From Patescibacteria group bacterium (GTDB lineage Bacteria > Patescibacteriota > Saccharimonadia > Saccharimonadales > CAIOMD01), in the NCBI GenBank assembly GCA_025453305.1, contig JALOQO010000040.1:1-5764 (forward strand): a stretch of DNA of 5,764 nucleotides, given 5' to 3'. Numbering within the stretch: the first letter of the stretch is position 1; the number at the start of each line of letters is the position of its first letter. Of the stretch, positions 4,657-5,764 are shown in pieces. Position numbers and translations under genes: made by a program. The notes below the pieces were generated by a model. It searched no databases. It saw nothing but the letters and a program-made list of their open reading frames with translations, and had not been told where the DNA came from.

Positions 4657-5601
4657 ATGATTACATTATTATACGGTGAAAACAATCAACTAAGAGACGA
4701 AGCAATTGCTCAAATACATAAGCAATTTGTAAACCAACACGGTGATATGGCGGTAGATTCTATCGATGCAGAATTTGCTACAAAAGAGGAGCTTATCAAC
4801 GCCGTTACAACCGTGCCTTTTTTGGCAAACAAAAGACTTGTTATCGTTAGGTATTTAAGCGCAAACAAAGAACTTGTAGCCGAAATTAACCAAATACTGG
4901 ACTTTACGGCTGAATCAACAGATTTAGTGTTAATAGAGTCTAGTTTAGATAGCCGTAGTGTTTATACAAAAACACTCGTTTCCAGGTGCGATGATGTTAG
5001 AAAATACGACAGCCTTGATGCGCCACAAGTAGTTGACTGGATTATTAATATTGTAAATAAAGCAGGCGGAACAATTAGTAAACCAGATGCCAGCTATCTA
5101 ATAGAAAGAATAGGTAATAATCAAATCACATTATCTGGTGAAATTTCAAAAATTCTACTAGTTAATAAAAAGATTAACAAAGAACTAATCAACCAACTGA
5201 CCGTTGCGGTACCGCAAAGTAGTGTTTTTGCTATGCTAGATGCTTTATCGGCAGGAGATGTTGCTGTGGCATCTAGGTTGTATCAAGAACAAAGGCAGCA
5301 GGGAATGGAGCCACAAGCAATACTTGGAATGATAGCCTGGCAGCTGGTTGTGATTGCTACTGTTTTTAGTTATGGCAACGAGTCTTCTGATACGGTAGCA
5401 AAAAAAGCCAAATTAAGCCCTTTTGTTGTTAGAAAAAACCAAAATCTAGCTAAAAAACTTAGTAAACAAAACTTAGTTAGTATGTTTGATGTAGCAATAG
5501 CTACTGATTTATTAATTAAAACTAATAAAGCTAAGCCAGATATGGCAGTTCATAGCCTTTTAATTTCACTAGCCGATAAACTAAAAACTGCTAGGCAGTA
5601 G
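4657..5601 (+). CDS. holA: DNA polymerase III subunit delta
   Basis: Delta is the clamp-loader subunit that opens the beta sliding clamp. The 314-residue protein begins with the typical MITLLYGEN, followed by a VPFLANKRLVIVRY segment (53-66) and a DLVLIES strand (89-95) of the first two AAA+-like domains. The middle section contains GNNQITLSGEISKILL (153-168). The C-terminal collar domain shows SSVFAMLDALSAGD (188-201), ILGMIAWQLVVI (222-233), SPFVVRKNQNLAKKLS (254-269) and IKTNKAKPDMAVHSLLISL (287-305), all in family order. The length is slightly below the roughly 340 residues of E. coli delta, as is common outside Proteobacteria. No Walker lysine is expected, because delta does not hydrolyse ATP. 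Its ATG follows the mutM TAA with no gap and no nearby Shine-Dalgarno sequence, so translation probably depends on coupling to mutM. Confidence 0.93.
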   Translation: MITLLYGENNQLRDEAIAQIHKQFVNQHGDMAVDSIDAEFATKEELINAVTTVPFLANKRLVIVRYLSANKELVAEINQILDFTAESTDLVLIESSLDSRSVYTKTLVSRCDDVRKYDSLDAPQVVDWIINIVNKAGGTISKPDASYLIERIGNNQITLSGEISKILLVNKKINKELINQLTVAVPQSSVFAMLDALSAGDVAVASRLYQEQRQQGMEPQAILGMIAWQLVVIATVFSYGNESSDTVAKKAKLSPFVVRKNQNLAKKLSKQNLVSMFDVAIATDLLIKTNKAKPDMAVHSLLISLADKLKTARQ

Positions 5602-5764
5602 TCTGTTTTTTAGCAGGAGCTTTTTTAGCGACTGGTTTTTTGGTGGTCGCGGGTTTTTTAGTGGGAGTTTTTTTAGCCACAGACTTTTTTTCTACAGGTG
5701 ATTTTGCAACCGGCTTTTTGCTAGCAACTGGTTTTGTTCCGGTTGCCTTAACAGCAACACTTAA
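5591..5764 (-). CDS. C-terminal lysine/proline/alanine-rich tail of a truncated gene
   Basis: The reverse strand is open from the window edge to a TAG at 5591-5593, giving the last 57 residues of a protein whose start lies beyond 5764. Seventeen residues are Lys and seven are Pro. From about residue 16 of the fragment, Lys-Lys pairs recur nearly every five residues in units such as KKPVA, KKTPT and KKAPA, ending in KKQTTA. Such tails resemble histone H1 and the basic extensions of bacterial HU-like or ribosomal proteins, and they bind nucleic acid by charge. In Firmicutes and probably CPR genomes, ribosomal protein S20 (rpsT) is often next to holA, so an S20 with a basic extension is one possibility; an HU- or H1-like protein is another. 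The folded part is outside the window. It overlaps the 3' end of holA by 11 nt in convergent orientation. Confidence 0.75.
   Translation of the reverse strand, partial: LSVAVKATGTKPVASKKPVAKSPVEKKSVAKKTPTKKPATTKKPVAKKAPAKKQTTA

Noticed and set aside
226..5601. UGA recoded to glycine, as in Gracilibacteria/Absconditabacteria
   Set aside because: No gene ends in TGA, but none contains an in-frame TGA either, and all products have normal family boundaries with TAA or TAG stops.

Overview
This AT-rich window (a locally GC-rich patch excepted) most likely comes from a Patescibacteria/CPR genome, with Candidatus Saccharibacteria (TM7) the best guess. The reasons are the compact layout, the very short intergenic gaps, the small single-domain proteins, the first gene's resemblance to a secreted family I associate with Saccharibacteria, and start codons that sit about 7 nt after -10 boxes (leaderless transcripts). 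All eight readable genes end in TAA or TAG, and no in-frame TGA interrupts them, so the standard code works. The lineage assignment is from memory of families, not from a search.

Layout. Positions 70-594 (+) hold a membrane-anchored or secreted protein with a broken or non-standard 5' end. Positions 613-1290 (+) encode a CYTH-fold (CyaB/ThTPase-like) protein and 1326-1910 (+) a HAD-superfamily hydrolase; each is preceded by a TATAAT box exactly 6 nt before its ATG. A 78-residue protein with weak DUF721/DciA-like character (1911-2147, -) runs convergently and its stop codon abuts the HAD stop, with an AT-rich hairpin over the junction. A spacer of 250 nt follows. It contains a 12-unit heptanucleotide tandem array (2155-2238) and otherwise no gene. 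Positions 2398-3393 (+) encode an unrecognised 331-residue protein, the only gene here with a clear Shine-Dalgarno sequence. Then mutM/fpg (3499-4656) and holA (4657-5601) form a zero-gap pair for base-excision repair and replication. A lysine/proline/alanine-rich C-terminal tail of a truncated gene (5591-5764, -) overlaps the end of holA.

The most interesting content is inside mutM. The enzyme is about 100 residues longer than usual because two foreign-looking segments interrupt it in frame. Insert 1 (about 3760-3870) carries G-rich heptads of the same style as the intergenic array, followed by C-rich heptads in inverted orientation and bounded by hairpins; the first hairpin has 14-bp perfect arms. 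Insert 2 (about 4015-4191) is a GC-rich (about 60% in its core) multi-hairpin block. All catalytic residues of MutM survive, so the window appears to record palindromic or heptad-repeat elements that spread through both spacers and coding sequence while keeping the reading frame. This is analogous in principle to Rickettsia palindromic elements.
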